A DNA stretch of 64,000 nt. It comes from Mycobacterium szulgai. GTDB taxonomy: Bacteria; Actinomycetota; Actinomycetes; Mycobacteriales; Mycobacteriaceae. How positions within the stretch are numbered: position 1 is the first letter of the stretch; each line of letters opens with the position of its first letter. The DNA lies in the NCBI RefSeq assembly GCF_002116635.1, contig NZ_LQPW01000143.1:1-64000 (forward strand), read 5' to 3'. Position numbers and translations under genes: made by a program. Below the pieces are notes generated by a model that did not search any database, was not told the DNA's origin, and worked only from the letters and a program-made list of their open reading frames with translations. Shown here in pieces: positions 9,383 to 17,984 of the stretch.

Positions 9383-9458
9383 ACGGGTACCGGCCAGCGG
9401 TGCCCGTGGTGTAGCTGCTTTCGCAGAGCCCCGTGGTCCGCTACCGGATACGGGGCTC
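9383..9458 (+). promoter_or_regulatory. Structured leader (two hairpins) before chorismate mutase
   Basis: A 10-bp stem (9383-9392 with 9398-9407, one G-U-type mismatch, loop GCCAG) directly follows a run of seven T at 9376-9382. A second hairpin pairs 9426-9434 (GAGCCCCGT) perfectly with 9450-9458 (ACGGGGCTC) and has an inner TCCG/CGGA stem. The 3' hairpin ends 25 bases before the chorismate mutase start. Such paired stems could be an attenuator, a protein-bound leader or a small RNA. No aromatic-residue leader peptide was found. The rest of the 295-base gap between the PPE and chorismate mutase starts shows nothing firm. Confidence 0.4.
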
Positions 9459-9483
9459 GTCTCTTGTGTGAGGCCCGAACCGG

Positions 9484-9798
9484 ATGAGACCAGAACCCCC
9501 ACCTCACGACAACGCGGAGTTAGCAGAAATGAACCTCGAGACAATCGATACTCCACAGCTCGATATCGACGAGTTACGCGAAGAAATCGATCGGTTGGAC
9601 GCCGAAATCCTGGCCGCGGTCAAACGCCGCGTCGAGGTATCCCAGGCGATCGGCAAGGTCCGGATGGCGTCCGGAGGCACCCGCCTGGTGCACAGCCGTG
9701 AGATGAAGGTGATCGAGCGCTACAGCGAGCTCGGGCCCGACGGCAAGGACCTGGCGATTCTGCTGTTGCGCTTGGGCAGGGGACGACTCGGCCACTAA
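9484..9798 (+). CDS. aroQ: Chorismate mutase, AroQ-delta type
   Basis: The 104-residue all-helical product is nearly the same length as M. tuberculosis Rv0948c and keeps its core: LREEIDRLDAEIL, KRRVEVSQAIGKVR, then HSREMKVIERY and the C-terminal LLLRLGRGRLGH. It converts chorismate to prephenate for Phe/Tyr synthesis in the cytosol. The C-terminal LGRGRLGH tail is the part by which this short enzyme is activated by DAHP synthase in M. tuberculosis. The start MRPEPPPHDN is chosen because it matches the start I remember for the M. tuberculosis protein; an internal ATG at 9529 is a second option. A structured leader precedes it. Confidence 0.95.
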   Translation: MRPEPPPHDNAELAEMNLETIDTPQLDIDELREEIDRLDAEILAAVKRRVEVSQAIGKVRMASGGTRLVHSREMKVIERYSELGPDGKDLAILLLRLGRGRLGH

Positions 9799-9860
9799 AC
9801 GGTTACTACCGTCGTGACCTTCGGCCGATCTCGGCTTTGCTGAGGTAAATTTCGCCGGAA

Positions 9861-10826
9861 ATGGTTACGGCAGTGGCAACTGGGGCTTCGCCGTTGCGCC
9901 GGCTGATGCTCGTATCGGCGGCGATGTTGCTCGCGCTGGTGTGCGGGCTCTCGACAAGCTCGGCGACCTCGTCGGCGTGGTCACGGACCAGTCTGCCGAT
10001 CGAGTACCTGATGGTCCCCTCACCCTCGATGAACCGCCAAGTGAAGGTGGAGTTTCAAGGCGGCGGCAGCCACGCGGTGTATCTGCTGGACGGGATGCGC
10101 GCCCGAGAGGACTTCAACGGCTGGGACATTCACCTCCCGGTGTTCGAATGGTTCGAGCCGTCGGGGCTATCGCTGGTAATGCCCACCGGTGGAACGGCCA
10201 GTTTCTACTCCGACTGGTACAAACCGGCCATCGGCAATAACGGTGTGTCGACGTACAAATGGGAGACCTTTCTCGCCCAGGAGCTGCCGCAGTGGCTGGC
10301 GGCCAACAAGGGGATCAGCGCAACCGGCAACGCCGTCGTCGGCGCATCGATGTCGGGCTCGGCGGCACTGATCCTGGCGGCCAAACATGCCCAGAACTTC
10401 GTCTATGCGGCGTCGATGTCGGGCTTTTTGAACCTGTCCGCCGGAAACTGGCCATCGTTGGTCAGCGCTGTGCAACTAGGCGCCGGTGGTTTCCGCTCCG
10501 AGGCAATGTGGGGGCCGCCCACCGACCCGGCGTGGGCGGCTAACGACCCCACCGTCAATGTGAAGAGCCTTATCGCCAACAACACCCGCATCTGGGTGTA
10601 CACCGGAAACGGCGGGGAATCGGACCTGGGCACCAAGCTGGACGCCAGCCTGCTGGAAAGCGCTACGCGGATCAGCAACAAGGTTTTTCAGAGCCGGTAT
10701 CAAGCCAAGGGCGGGCGCAACGGGGTATTCAACTTCCCCGACAACGGCACCCACACCTGGTCGTACTGGGGCCAACAACTCCAAGCCATGCTGCCTGACC
10801 TACAGCGCACCTTGGGCGCGGCCTAA
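9861..10826 (+). CDS. Antigen-85-like mycolyltransferase, full length
   Basis: The 321-residue product has an N-terminal signal peptide (RRLMLVSAAMLLALVCGL, about 13-30) and an alpha/beta-hydrolase core of the antigen 85 family (LPIEYLMVPSPSMNR, YLLDGMRA, FYSDWY, TYKWETFL). The catalytic triad appears intact: S163 in GASMSG, E266 in SLLESA and H298 in GTHTW. It would transfer mycolates to trehalose or arabinogalactan outside the membrane. The two cysteines forming the Ag85 disulfide after the FYSDWY segment are absent here (KPAIGNNGVSTYKW). In M. tuberculosis the gene at this place (Rv0947c) is, as I recall, only a short pseudogene. The start at 9861 has only a weak ribosome site. Confidence 0.9.
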   Translation: MVTAVATGASPLRRLMLVSAAMLLALVCGLSTSSATSSAWSRTSLPIEYLMVPSPSMNRQVKVEFQGGGSHAVYLLDGMRAREDFNGWDIHLPVFEWFEPSGLSLVMPTGGTASFYSDWYKPAIGNNGVSTYKWETFLAQELPQWLAANKGISATGNAVVGASMSGSAALILAAKHAQNFVYAASMSGFLNLSAGNWPSLVSAVQLGAGGFRSEAMWGPPTDPAWAANDPTVNVKSLIANNTRIWVYTGNGGESDLGTKLDASLLESATRISNKVFQSRYQAKGGRNGVFNFPDNGTHTWSYWGQQLQAMLPDLQRTLGAA

Positions 10827-10952
10827 ACCAGTGCCGAGGCTGCACTTTTGCAGGCAATGTACGAGTAAGGCCCGGCGATTTCGCAGGCTCGGTGCCCGCT
10901 GTCCTGGCTCACGGCTGCCACCGCGCCAGCGCCTCCGCATTAATGTCGAGGC

Positions 10953-12617
10953 ATGACCTCCGAGCAATCCATCGCTGACATCACCGCCACCCCGGCGTGG
11001 GACGCCCTGCGCAGGCATCACAACCAGATCGGAGAAACCCACCTGCGCCAGTTCTTCGCCGACGACCCCGCTCGCGGGCGCGAACTCACGGTCACCGTCG
11101 GCGACCTCTACATCGACTACAGCAAGCACCGTGTCACCAGGGAGACCCTCAAGCTGCTAGTCGATCTGGCCAGGGCAGCCGGCCTGGAACAGCGTCGCGA
11201 CGAGATGTTCTCCGGTGTACACATCAACACCTCGGAGGACCGCGCGGTGCTGCACACCGCGCTGCGGTTGCCCCGCGACGCCGAATTGACCGTCGACGGA
11301 ACCAACGTCGTCAAAGAGGTGCACGAGGTGCTGGAAGCGATGGGCGACTTCACCGACCGGCTGCGCAGCGGCGCATGGACCGGAGCCACCGGGGAACGGA
11401 TCCGCACCGTGGTCAACATCGGCATCGGCGGGTCCGACCTTGGCCCGGTGATGGTGTACCAGGCGCTGCGGCACTACGCCGACGCGGGAATCTCGGCGCG
11501 CTTCGTGTCCAATGTCGACCCCGCCGACCTGGTTGCCACGCTTGCCGACTTAGAGCCTGCTACAACGCTTTTCATCGTCGCCTCGAAAACCTTCTCCACC
11601 CTGGAGACGCTGACCAACGCCACCGCCGCGCGCCGCTGGCTGACCGGCGCACTCGGCGATGCCGCGGTGGCCAAGCACTTCGTCGCGGTCTCCACCAACC
11701 GCCGCCTGGTCGATGAATTCGGCATCAACACCGACAACATGTTCGGCTTCTGGGATTGGGTGGGCGGACGCTATTCGGTCGATTCGGCGATCGGGCTGTC
11801 GGTGATGGCGGTCATCGGCCGAGAAGCGTTCAGCGACTTCCTATCTGGGTTCCACATCGTCGACGAGCACTTCCGCACGACTCCGCTGGAGTCCAATGCG
11901 CCTGCACTGCTTGGCCTTATCGGCCTGTGGTACTCCAATTTCTTTGATGCGCAATCACGTGCCGTGCTGCCCTACTCCAACGATCTGGCCCGCTTCGCGG
12001 CCTACCTGCAGCAGCTGACCATGGAATCCAACGGCAAGTCCACTCGCGCCGACGGCACACCGGTAACCACCGACACCGGCGAAATCTTTTGGGGCGAACC
12101 GGGAACCAACGGTCAGCATGCCTTCTACCAACTGCTGCATCAGGGCACCCGGCTGGTGCCGGCCGACTTCATCGGGTTCAGCGAACCTCTCGACGACCTG
12201 GCGACCGCCGAAGGCACCGGCAGCATGCACGACCTGTTGATGAGCAACTTCTTCGCACAGACTCAAGTGCTGGCGTTCGGCAAGACCGCCGAGGAGATCG
12301 CCGAAGAAGGCACCCCCGCCGATGTGGTGCCACACAAGGTGATGCCCGGCAATCGGCCGTCGACATCGATTCTGGCCAACCGGCTTACGCCGTCGGTGCT
12401 GGGCCAGCTGATTGCTTTGTATGAGCACCAGGTGTTCACCGAGGGCGTGGTGTGGGGTATCGACTCGTTCGACCAATGGGGTGTGGAGCTGGGCAAGACG
12501 CAGGCCAAGGCGCTGCTGCCGGTGATCACCAGCGACAATTCGCCCAAGCCGCAATCGGACAGCTCTACCGACGCGCTGGTACGTCGCTACCGGACCGAAA
12601 GAGGCCGCGCAAGCTGA
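10953..12617 (+). CDS. pgi: Glucose-6-phosphate isomerase
   Basis: The 554-residue product shows the phosphoglucose isomerase signatures NIGIGGSDLGPVMVYQAL (about 152-169), FGFWDWVGGRYSVDSA, and GTNGQHAFYQLLHQG, with the C-terminal KTQAKAL region. It interconverts glucose-6-phosphate and fructose-6-phosphate in glycolysis and gluconeogenesis, in the cytosol. Length and start (MTSEQSIADITATPAW) fit the family. It converges on the SDR gene at 12661 with 43 bases between stops; no clear hairpin terminator is seen there. Confidence 0.97.
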   Translation: MTSEQSIADITATPAWDALRRHHNQIGETHLRQFFADDPARGRELTVTVGDLYIDYSKHRVTRETLKLLVDLARAAGLEQRRDEMFSGVHINTSEDRAVLHTALRLPRDAELTVDGTNVVKEVHEVLEAMGDFTDRLRSGAWTGATGERIRTVVNIGIGGSDLGPVMVYQALRHYADAGISARFVSNVDPADLVATLADLEPATTLFIVASKTFSTLETLTNATAARRWLTGALGDAAVAKHFVAVSTNRRLVDEFGINTDNMFGFWDWVGGRYSVDSAIGLSVMAVIGREAFSDFLSGFHIVDEHFRTTPLESNAPALLGLIGLWYSNFFDAQSRAVLPYSNDLARFAAYLQQLTMESNGKSTRADGTPVTTDTGEIFWGEPGTNGQHAFYQLLHQGTRLVPADFIGFSEPLDDLATAEGTGSMHDLLMSNFFAQTQVLAFGKTAEEIAEEGTPADVVPHKVMPGNRPSTSILANRLTPSVLGQLIALYEHQVFTEGVVWGIDSFDQWGVELGKTQAKALLPVITSDNSPKPQSDSSTDALVRRYRTERGRAS

Positions 12618-12660
12618 CTTTTCGGGCGCGCGAACCGTGCGCAGATGTACGCTCGCGGTA

Positions 12661-13407
12661 CTAGAAGTACTTGGTCAGCGGGGGCGGGAGGACCCGCATC
12701 AGCTGCACCAGCGGCGCCCACGGCCACCACGGCACGACGGCTCGCCCGGGCTCGCGCTCCATGGCGCCGACGAGCGCCTTGACGCCAGTTTCGTTGTCCA
12801 CCATCAACATTGTGGTCTCGGACTTGGCCGTCATCTCCGATTCGATGTAGCCGGGCTCTAACACCGTGACCTTGATGGGACCCTTGGCGTATTCGGCGCG
12901 CAGGGATTCACCCAAGGAACTAAGCCCGGCTTTGCTTGCGGCATAAGCGGCTTTGACTCCCGGCACGCCTTTATTGCCGAGTACCGAGGAGACCAGCACC
13001 AAATGGCCGGACCCGCTCTGCTGGAACATCTCCAGTGCCGTCTCGATCTGCACCAGCGCCGACACCAGGTTCGTCTCGATGGTGGCCTTGTTCGCCCAGA
13101 GCTTGCCCGAGCCCAGCCGCGCCCCCTTGCCGATGCCGGCATTGACGATGATGCGGTCGACGCCGCCGAGCTCGTCGCTCAATTCGGCGAACACCTTGGG
13201 CACCTGGTCGTGGTCGTCGACGTCCAGCGCGGCCACCGCGACCTTGATATCTGGATATTGTTGTGTCAGTTCGGCTTTCAGTTCGTCGAGGCGCTCGGTG
13301 CGACGGGCGCACAGCGCCAGGTCGCGGCCTTTGGCGGCGAAGGCTCGGGCCATTCCGGCGCCCAGGCCGGAACTTGCACCGGTGATGAGGATCTTCTGGC
13401 GAGTCAC
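12661..13407 (-). CDS. Short-chain dehydrogenase/reductase (Rv0945-like)
   Basis: The 248-residue classical SDR begins VTRQKILITGASSGLGAG. It has the cofactor motif GASSGLG, an NAG motif (VNAGIGKG), catalytic Ser in LVSSVLGN and YxxxK in YAASKAG. GTG at 13405-13407 is taken as the start, although the frame stays open well upstream into the glycosylase gene: the upstream translation is low-complexity, and the SDR fold begins exactly here. Substrate unknown. It sits 29 bases downstream of the Fpg-like gene on the same strand, so the two may be co-transcribed. Confidence 0.9.
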   Translation of the reverse strand: MTRQKILITGASSGLGAGMARAFAAKGRDLALCARRTERLDELKAELTQQYPDIKVAVAALDVDDHDQVPKVFAELSDELGGVDRIIVNAGIGKGARLGSGKLWANKATIETNLVSALVQIETALEMFQQSGSGHLVLVSSVLGNKGVPGVKAAYAASKAGLSSLGESLRAEYAKGPIKVTVLEPGYIESEMTAKSETTMLMVDNETGVKALVGAMEREPGRAVVPWWPWAPLVQLMRVLPPPLTKYF

Positions 13408-13436
13408 TCGGGCAGCATATCGAGGCAGCGTGGCGA

Positions 13437-14300
13437 CTACTTGAGCAGCCGCGACATGCGCCGGTCGGCCAGCACCTTGCCGCCGGTCTGACAGGTTGGG
13501 CAGTACTGAAAAGACTTGTCCGCGAACGACACTTCGCGCACGGTGTCGCCGCAGACCGGGCAAGGCAGCCCGGTGCGGGCATGCACCCGCAGCCCTGAGC
13601 GCTTTTCCCCCTTGAGGGTGGCGGCCTGCTGGCCGACGGACCTGGTCACCGCGTCGGTCAAAACCGACACCATCGCGTCGTGGAGGCTGATCAGTTGTTT
13701 CTCCGAAAGCTTCCCGGCGGTGGCGAACGGTGACAGCCGGGCGACATGCAGAATTTCGTCGCTGTAGGCGTTGCCGATTCCGGCGATCACCTTCTGGTCG
13801 GTGATGACGGACTTGATCCGGCCGGTGTTGCCGGTCAATAGCCCGGCCAGGTCGTCGGCGCTGATATCCAGGGCATCCGGACCAAGCGCGGCGATGCCCG
13901 GCACCTTGGCCGGGTCGTCGACCAGCCACACCGCCAGCCGCTTCTGGGTTCCGGCTTCGGTGAGGTCGAAGCCCGGTGCGCTGCCCGGGGTGCCCAGGTG
14001 CACGCGCAGCGCGATCGGCCCCTTGCCGGGCCGCAGCGGCGCCGGCGCGAGCTGATCGGACCAGCGCAGCCAGCCCGCGCGCGAGAGGTGGGCGATCAGA
14101 AACAGGTCGCCGGCGTGCAGCCCCAGGTACTTGCCCCAGCGCTGGGCCTCATCCACGACCTGCCCGTGCAGGGCATTGATCGGCGGGTCGAAGGTTTTGA
14201 GCACCGACAGCGCGGCCACGTCGACGCGGCCCACCGGCAAGCCGACGGCGTGCCGCCGCAAGTGATCGACCAGCGCTTCGATCTCGGGGAGTTCGGGCAC
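13437..14300 (-). CDS. Formamidopyrimidine-DNA glycosylase family protein, full length
   Basis: The 287-residue product begins MPELPEIEAL. The N-terminal Pro2/Glu3 catalytic pair, Lys57 (RWGKYLG) and His71 are present, and the C-terminal zinc finger is complete (CPVC-x17-CPTC). The family removes oxidised bases and cleaves the abasic site. The HLGMSG loop typical of main Fpg enzymes reads HLSRAG here, so this is the second mycobacterial Fpg-like group (Rv0944) rather than the principal MutM. As I recall, Rv0944 in M. tuberculosis is only about 158 residues and lacks the N-terminal catalytic half; here the gene is whole. Activity is inferred from conserved residues. Confidence 0.9.
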   Translation of the reverse strand: MPELPEIEALVDHLRRHAVGLPVGRVDVAALSVLKTFDPPINALHGQVVDEAQRWGKYLGLHAGDLFLIAHLSRAGWLRWSDQLAPAPLRPGKGPIALRVHLGTPGSAPGFDLTEAGTQKRLAVWLVDDPAKVPGIAALGPDALDISADDLAGLLTGNTGRIKSVITDQKVIAGIGNAYSDEILHVARLSPFATAGKLSEKQLISLHDAMVSVLTDAVTRSVGQQAATLKGEKRSGLRVHARTGLPCPVCGDTVREVSFADKSFQYCPTCQTGGKVLADRRMSRLLK

Positions 14301-14348
14301 CCGTCCAGTCTGCCGATCACGGCCGACGGGTGTCCATCCACCCGCTTG

Positions 14349-16046
14349 TTACGCGGGCCCCGCCGCCCCCGGCGTGCCGAACAGCACTCCACGGCGACCG
14401 CCCGCGCCGCCCACACCGGCGAAGGGCGCGCCGGACCCGGCCCCGCCGTTGCCGCCATTGCCGATCAACTGGGCGTTGCCCCCGGCACCGCCGACACCAC
14501 CCTCGAAGCTCGGGGCCGACGCCGCAGTACCTGCGTTGCCACCCCGGGCGCCATTGCCGTACAGCAGCCCGCCGTCACCGCCGCCACCGCCGTTGGAGAT
14601 CTGAACCACGAAGCCGGTCCCGTTATCACCGCCGTTGCCCCCGACGCCGCCGTTACCGAGGAAGAACGCGTCGCCCCCGTAGCCACCGAAGCCCCCCAAA
14701 CCAGCCTGGTTGGCGTGCACGCCATCGGTGCCACCATTGCCGCCGTGCCCGCCGCCCCCGCCGGCACCGCCGTCGCCGATGAATCCGGCCTTACCGCCAG
14801 AGCCACCCGATCCCGCGAAGCCCCCCATGCCAGCGAAGCTGCCGGGCGTGGCGGTGACGTCGCCACCGGCGCCGCCCGCGGCACCGACGCCTCCTGCGCC
14901 TCCGTTGCCCCAAATCCACCCGCCGTGGCCGCCATTGCCACCGCCGCCGCCGAAGCCTCCGAAACCGCCCACCCCGCCGGAGACGACGCTGGCCTGGCCG
15001 GCTCCGCCCAACGCTCCGTTTCCGCCGGCCCCGCCGCGGCCGAACAGGCCGGCATCGCCGCCGTTACCGCCGTACACGTCGAAGCTGCCGAGGCCGGCGC
15101 CATTTGCGCCATGGAAGACGGTCGCGTCGGCTACGAAGGATCCGCCGGCGCCGCTGTTGCCGCCGGCACCTCCGTCGCCGTAGAGCCATCCACCATTGCC
15201 GCCATTGCCGCCGCTGCCGCCGCGGCCGGCGGTGCCACCGGTGAGTTCAAGAGGGTTCGTGGCCCCCGTCGCCGCCCCGCCCTGACCGCCGGTCCCACCG
15301 GTGCCACCGGTGCCGAACAGTAGCCCTCCGTGACCGCCGGCACCTCCGGCGCCGCCGGCGCCACCGTTGAAACCTGCACCGGTACCGAGGTTTATCGCGC
15401 CCCCGCCGATTCCACCGACCCCGCCGGTTCCGCCAACGCCGTACAACCAACCACCGGCGCCGCCGGCACCCCCATTGCCGGCCGCACCGCCGACCCCACC
15501 AGAACTCGGTGAGCCCGTTGCGCCGGCGCCGCCCGCGCCCCCGGCTCCACCGTTACCGATCAAACCCGCGGCCCCGCCCGCGCCGCCGTTTCCGCCCATC
15601 GCCCCGGACCCACCGCGGCCGCCGTTGCCCCACAGGATGCCGCCGGCCCCGCCGGCGCCCCCGGTCCCGTCGACGCCGTCGCTGCCGTTGCCGATCAGCG
15701 GACGGTTCAGCAGCGCCATCGTCGGCGCATTGATCAGGTCGAGCAGCTGCTGCAGCGGGGAGGCGCTGGCGGCCTCGGCGGTCGCGTACGCCGAAGCGCC
15801 CGAGTTCATCAACTGCACAAACTGCTGATGGAATGTCGCCGCTTGAGCGCTCAGCGCCTGATAGCTCTGGGCGTGGGCGCCGAACAACGCCGCGACCGCC
15901 GCAGATATCTCGTCGGCGCCGGCGGCCAGGACCGACGCCGTCGGCGCTGCGGCGGCCGAATTGGCCTGGGTTATCGATGAGCCGATACTCGCCAGATCCG
16001 TTGCAGCCGAGGCCACCCACTCAGGCGATGCAAACACGAACGACAT
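14349..16046 (-). CDS. PE_PGRS family protein
   Basis: The 565-residue product starts MSFVFASPEWVASAATDL, a standard PE domain start, with the PE helical pair over the first ~95 residues. A linker with the conserved NRPLIGNG follows, and then Gly-Gly-X repeats (GGAGG, GNGGxGG) to the end at GAAGPA. ATG at 16044-16046 is chosen because the PE domain begins there and GGGAGG stands just upstream; the open frame extends further but encodes nothing PE-like. PE_PGRS proteins are exported through ESX-5 and displayed at the cell surface; specific role unknown. It is the second of two tandem PE_PGRS genes. Confidence 0.93.
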   Translation of the reverse strand: MSFVFASPEWVASAATDLASIGSSITQANSAAAAPTASVLAAGADEISAAVAALFGAHAQSYQALSAQAATFHQQFVQLMNSGASAYATAEAASASPLQQLLDLINAPTMALLNRPLIGNGSDGVDGTGGAGGAGGILWGNGGRGGSGAMGGNGGAGGAAGLIGNGGAGGAGGAGATGSPSSGGVGGAAGNGGAGGAGGWLYGVGGTGGVGGIGGGAINLGTGAGFNGGAGGAGGAGGHGGLLFGTGGTGGTGGQGGAATGATNPLELTGGTAGRGGSGGNGGNGGWLYGDGGAGGNSGAGGSFVADATVFHGANGAGLGSFDVYGGNGGDAGLFGRGGAGGNGALGGAGQASVVSGGVGGFGGFGGGGGNGGHGGWIWGNGGAGGVGAAGGAGGDVTATPGSFAGMGGFAGSGGSGGKAGFIGDGGAGGGGGHGGNGGTDGVHANQAGLGGFGGYGGDAFFLGNGGVGGNGGDNGTGFVVQISNGGGGGDGGLLYGNGARGGNAGTAASAPSFEGGVGGAGGNAQLIGNGGNGGAGSGAPFAGVGGAGGRRGVLFGTPGAAGPA

Positions 16047-16149
16047 CCGAGAACCTCCCGACCACCGGCCGCATCGTTGCAGCACGTGCCAGGAGATGCT
16101 ATCGCAGCTACCCCCTACCGGAGCGTGCGTTCCGCAAACTTGGTTCGAA

Positions 16150-17856
16150 CTACGCGGGTCCGTTAGCCCCGTGCTGGCCGAATAGCGTGCCGCCGGTGCC
16201 GCCCTCGCCACCGGTACCGCCCTGGGCAGCTCCGGCACCCGGGCCGCCGTTGCCGCCGTTGCCCACCAGCCCGGCATTACCGCCATTGCCGCCGATGCCG
16301 TTACCGGTGGGTGCGAAGAAGCCGGGTGGGATGGTTCCGGCGAATCCGCCGTTGCCGCCGTTGCCGTAGAAGAAGCCGCCGTCGCCGCCATTGCCGCCGT
16401 CGGCCGTCTGGTTCACGACGGCGGCACTTCCGGCACCGACTGCCCCGGTGTTGCCGCCGGCGCCGCCGTTGCCGCCGTTGCCCCACAGCTGGGCGCTGCC
16501 GCCGAAGCCACCCAGCGCCCCTGGGCCGGCTCCGCCGCTGTTGTCTCCGCCGGTGCCGGAGTTCCCGCCGCCGCCGCCGTTGCCGGCGTTGCCGCCGTTG
16601 CCGATCAGGCCGCCCTGGCCGCCGTTACCACCGAAGCCGCCGAAGCCGCCGAAGCCGTTGAAGCTCAAGAAGCCGGATGCGGAGTTGCCCCCGTTGCCGC
16701 CCAGGCCGCCGACGCCGCCTTGCCCGCCATTGCCGTAGATAAACCCGCCGTCACCGCCATTGCCGCCGAACCCGCCGCCACCGCCCTCACCGGCAGTACC
16801 GGTGGCGCCGATGGTGACCGACTGGCCCGCCCCGCCCAATCCGCCATTACCCCCGGCGCCGCCGTTGCCGAACAGACCGGAGTTGCCGCCATTGCCGGCG
16901 GTGGCGCCGAAGCTGCCGCCGCTCACGCCGGCCGCGACCGTGTTATCGGCCACGAACGAGCCGCCATTGCCGGAGTTGCCACCTGCACCGCCGTCGCCGT
17001 ACAGCCAGCCGCTGTGACCGCCATTGCCGCCATTGCCGGCCGCCCCGGCATTGCCGGCAAGCTGCCCACCTGTCCCGCCGGTGCCGTTGCCGCCGTTGCC
17101 GCCCAGCCCGCCGATTCCGCCCTGGCCGAACAGCAGGCCACCGGCCCCTCCTACGCCGCCGGCACCGCCATTGCCGCCGTTCAGGCCGCCACCGCCGACT
17201 GCGCCGCTGGCATTACCACCCAAACCGCCCGCGCCACCATTGCCACCCAGTCCATAGAGGAAACCACCGGCGCCGCCCGCACCGCCATTGCCGCCCGCCT
17301 GGCCGGGTTGATTGGTCCCACCGTTTGCACCCGCACCGCCCGCACCGCCGCTGCCGCCGTTGCCGAAGAAGCCGGCCGATCCACCGGCGCCGCCGTTCTG
17401 ACCGACTCCCCCGGATCCGCCGTTGCCGCCGTTGCCGTACAACCACCCGCCAGGGCCGCCGGCCCCGCCCGTCCCGTTGACCCCGTTCGCGCCGTTGCCG
17501 ATCAGCGGGCGCCCGGTCAGCGCCACGAAGGGGTCGGTGGACGCCGCGGCGACGACCGCCTGCAGCGGCGATGCGTTGAGCGCCTCGGCGGTGGCGTATT
17601 GCTCCGCGCCGCCGCTGAGCAGCGAGACGATCTGGTCGTGGAAGGCAGCCGCTTGGGCGCTGAGCGTCTGGTAAGCCTGCGCGTGCGCGCCGAACAACAT
17701 GGCCAGCGCCGTGGACACCTCGTCAGCGCCGGCGGAAACCAGAGCCGTGGTCGGGAAAGCCGCCATCGCGTTCGCCGAGCTGATCGTGGACCCGATACCG
17801 GCGAGGTCGTTGGCCGCGGCCGATAGGTACTCGGGACCTGCGATCACCCACGACAT
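16150..17856 (-). CDS. PE_PGRS family protein
   Basis: The 568-residue product starts MSWVIAGPEYLSAAANDLAG, with a PE domain over the first ~95 residues. The GRPLIGNG linker motif lies at about residue 117, and long GNGGxGG PGRS repeats run to the C-terminus (HGANGPA). It resembles the following gene in domain plan, linker and tail, so the two probably arose by tandem duplication; their PE domains differ clearly. It lies 103 bp upstream of that gene on the same strand. Surface or export function is inferred from the family. Confidence 0.93.
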   Translation of the reverse strand: MSWVIAGPEYLSAAANDLAGIGSTISSANAMAAFPTTALVSAGADEVSTALAMLFGAHAQAYQTLSAQAAAFHDQIVSLLSGGAEQYATAEALNASPLQAVVAAASTDPFVALTGRPLIGNGANGVNGTGGAGGPGGWLYGNGGNGGSGGVGQNGGAGGSAGFFGNGGSGGAGGAGANGGTNQPGQAGGNGGAGGAGGFLYGLGGNGGAGGLGGNASGAVGGGGLNGGNGGAGGVGGAGGLLFGQGGIGGLGGNGGNGTGGTGGQLAGNAGAAGNGGNGGHSGWLYGDGGAGGNSGNGGSFVADNTVAAGVSGGSFGATAGNGGNSGLFGNGGAGGNGGLGGAGQSVTIGATGTAGEGGGGGFGGNGGDGGFIYGNGGQGGVGGLGGNGGNSASGFLSFNGFGGFGGFGGNGGQGGLIGNGGNAGNGGGGGNSGTGGDNSGGAGPGALGGFGGSAQLWGNGGNGGAGGNTGAVGAGSAAVVNQTADGGNGGDGGFFYGNGGNGGFAGTIPPGFFAPTGNGIGGNGGNAGLVGNGGNGGPGAGAAQGGTGGEGGTGGTLFGQHGANGPA

Positions 17857-17984
17857 CTACGACCTCCCACCATCTCGACGGCCCCGCCACCGCCAGTGAT
17901 CCACGACACATTACTCATTCGGGAGCAGATGTTATCGCGTTACGAGAGCTAGTCCGCCGCTTCGGAGAAATTTGTACTCTCGTA

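Noticed and set aside
13408..13929. N-terminal extension of the SDR at 12661
   Set aside because: The upstream open frame overlaps the Fpg-like gene and has no SDR features. The Rossmann fold starts at the GTG at 13407.
13998..15323. 441-codon plus-strand frame over the Fpg-like and PE_PGRS genes
   Set aside because: It crosses two real genes on the opposite strand and its Ala/Pro/Arg-rich translation is a by-product of PGRS composition.
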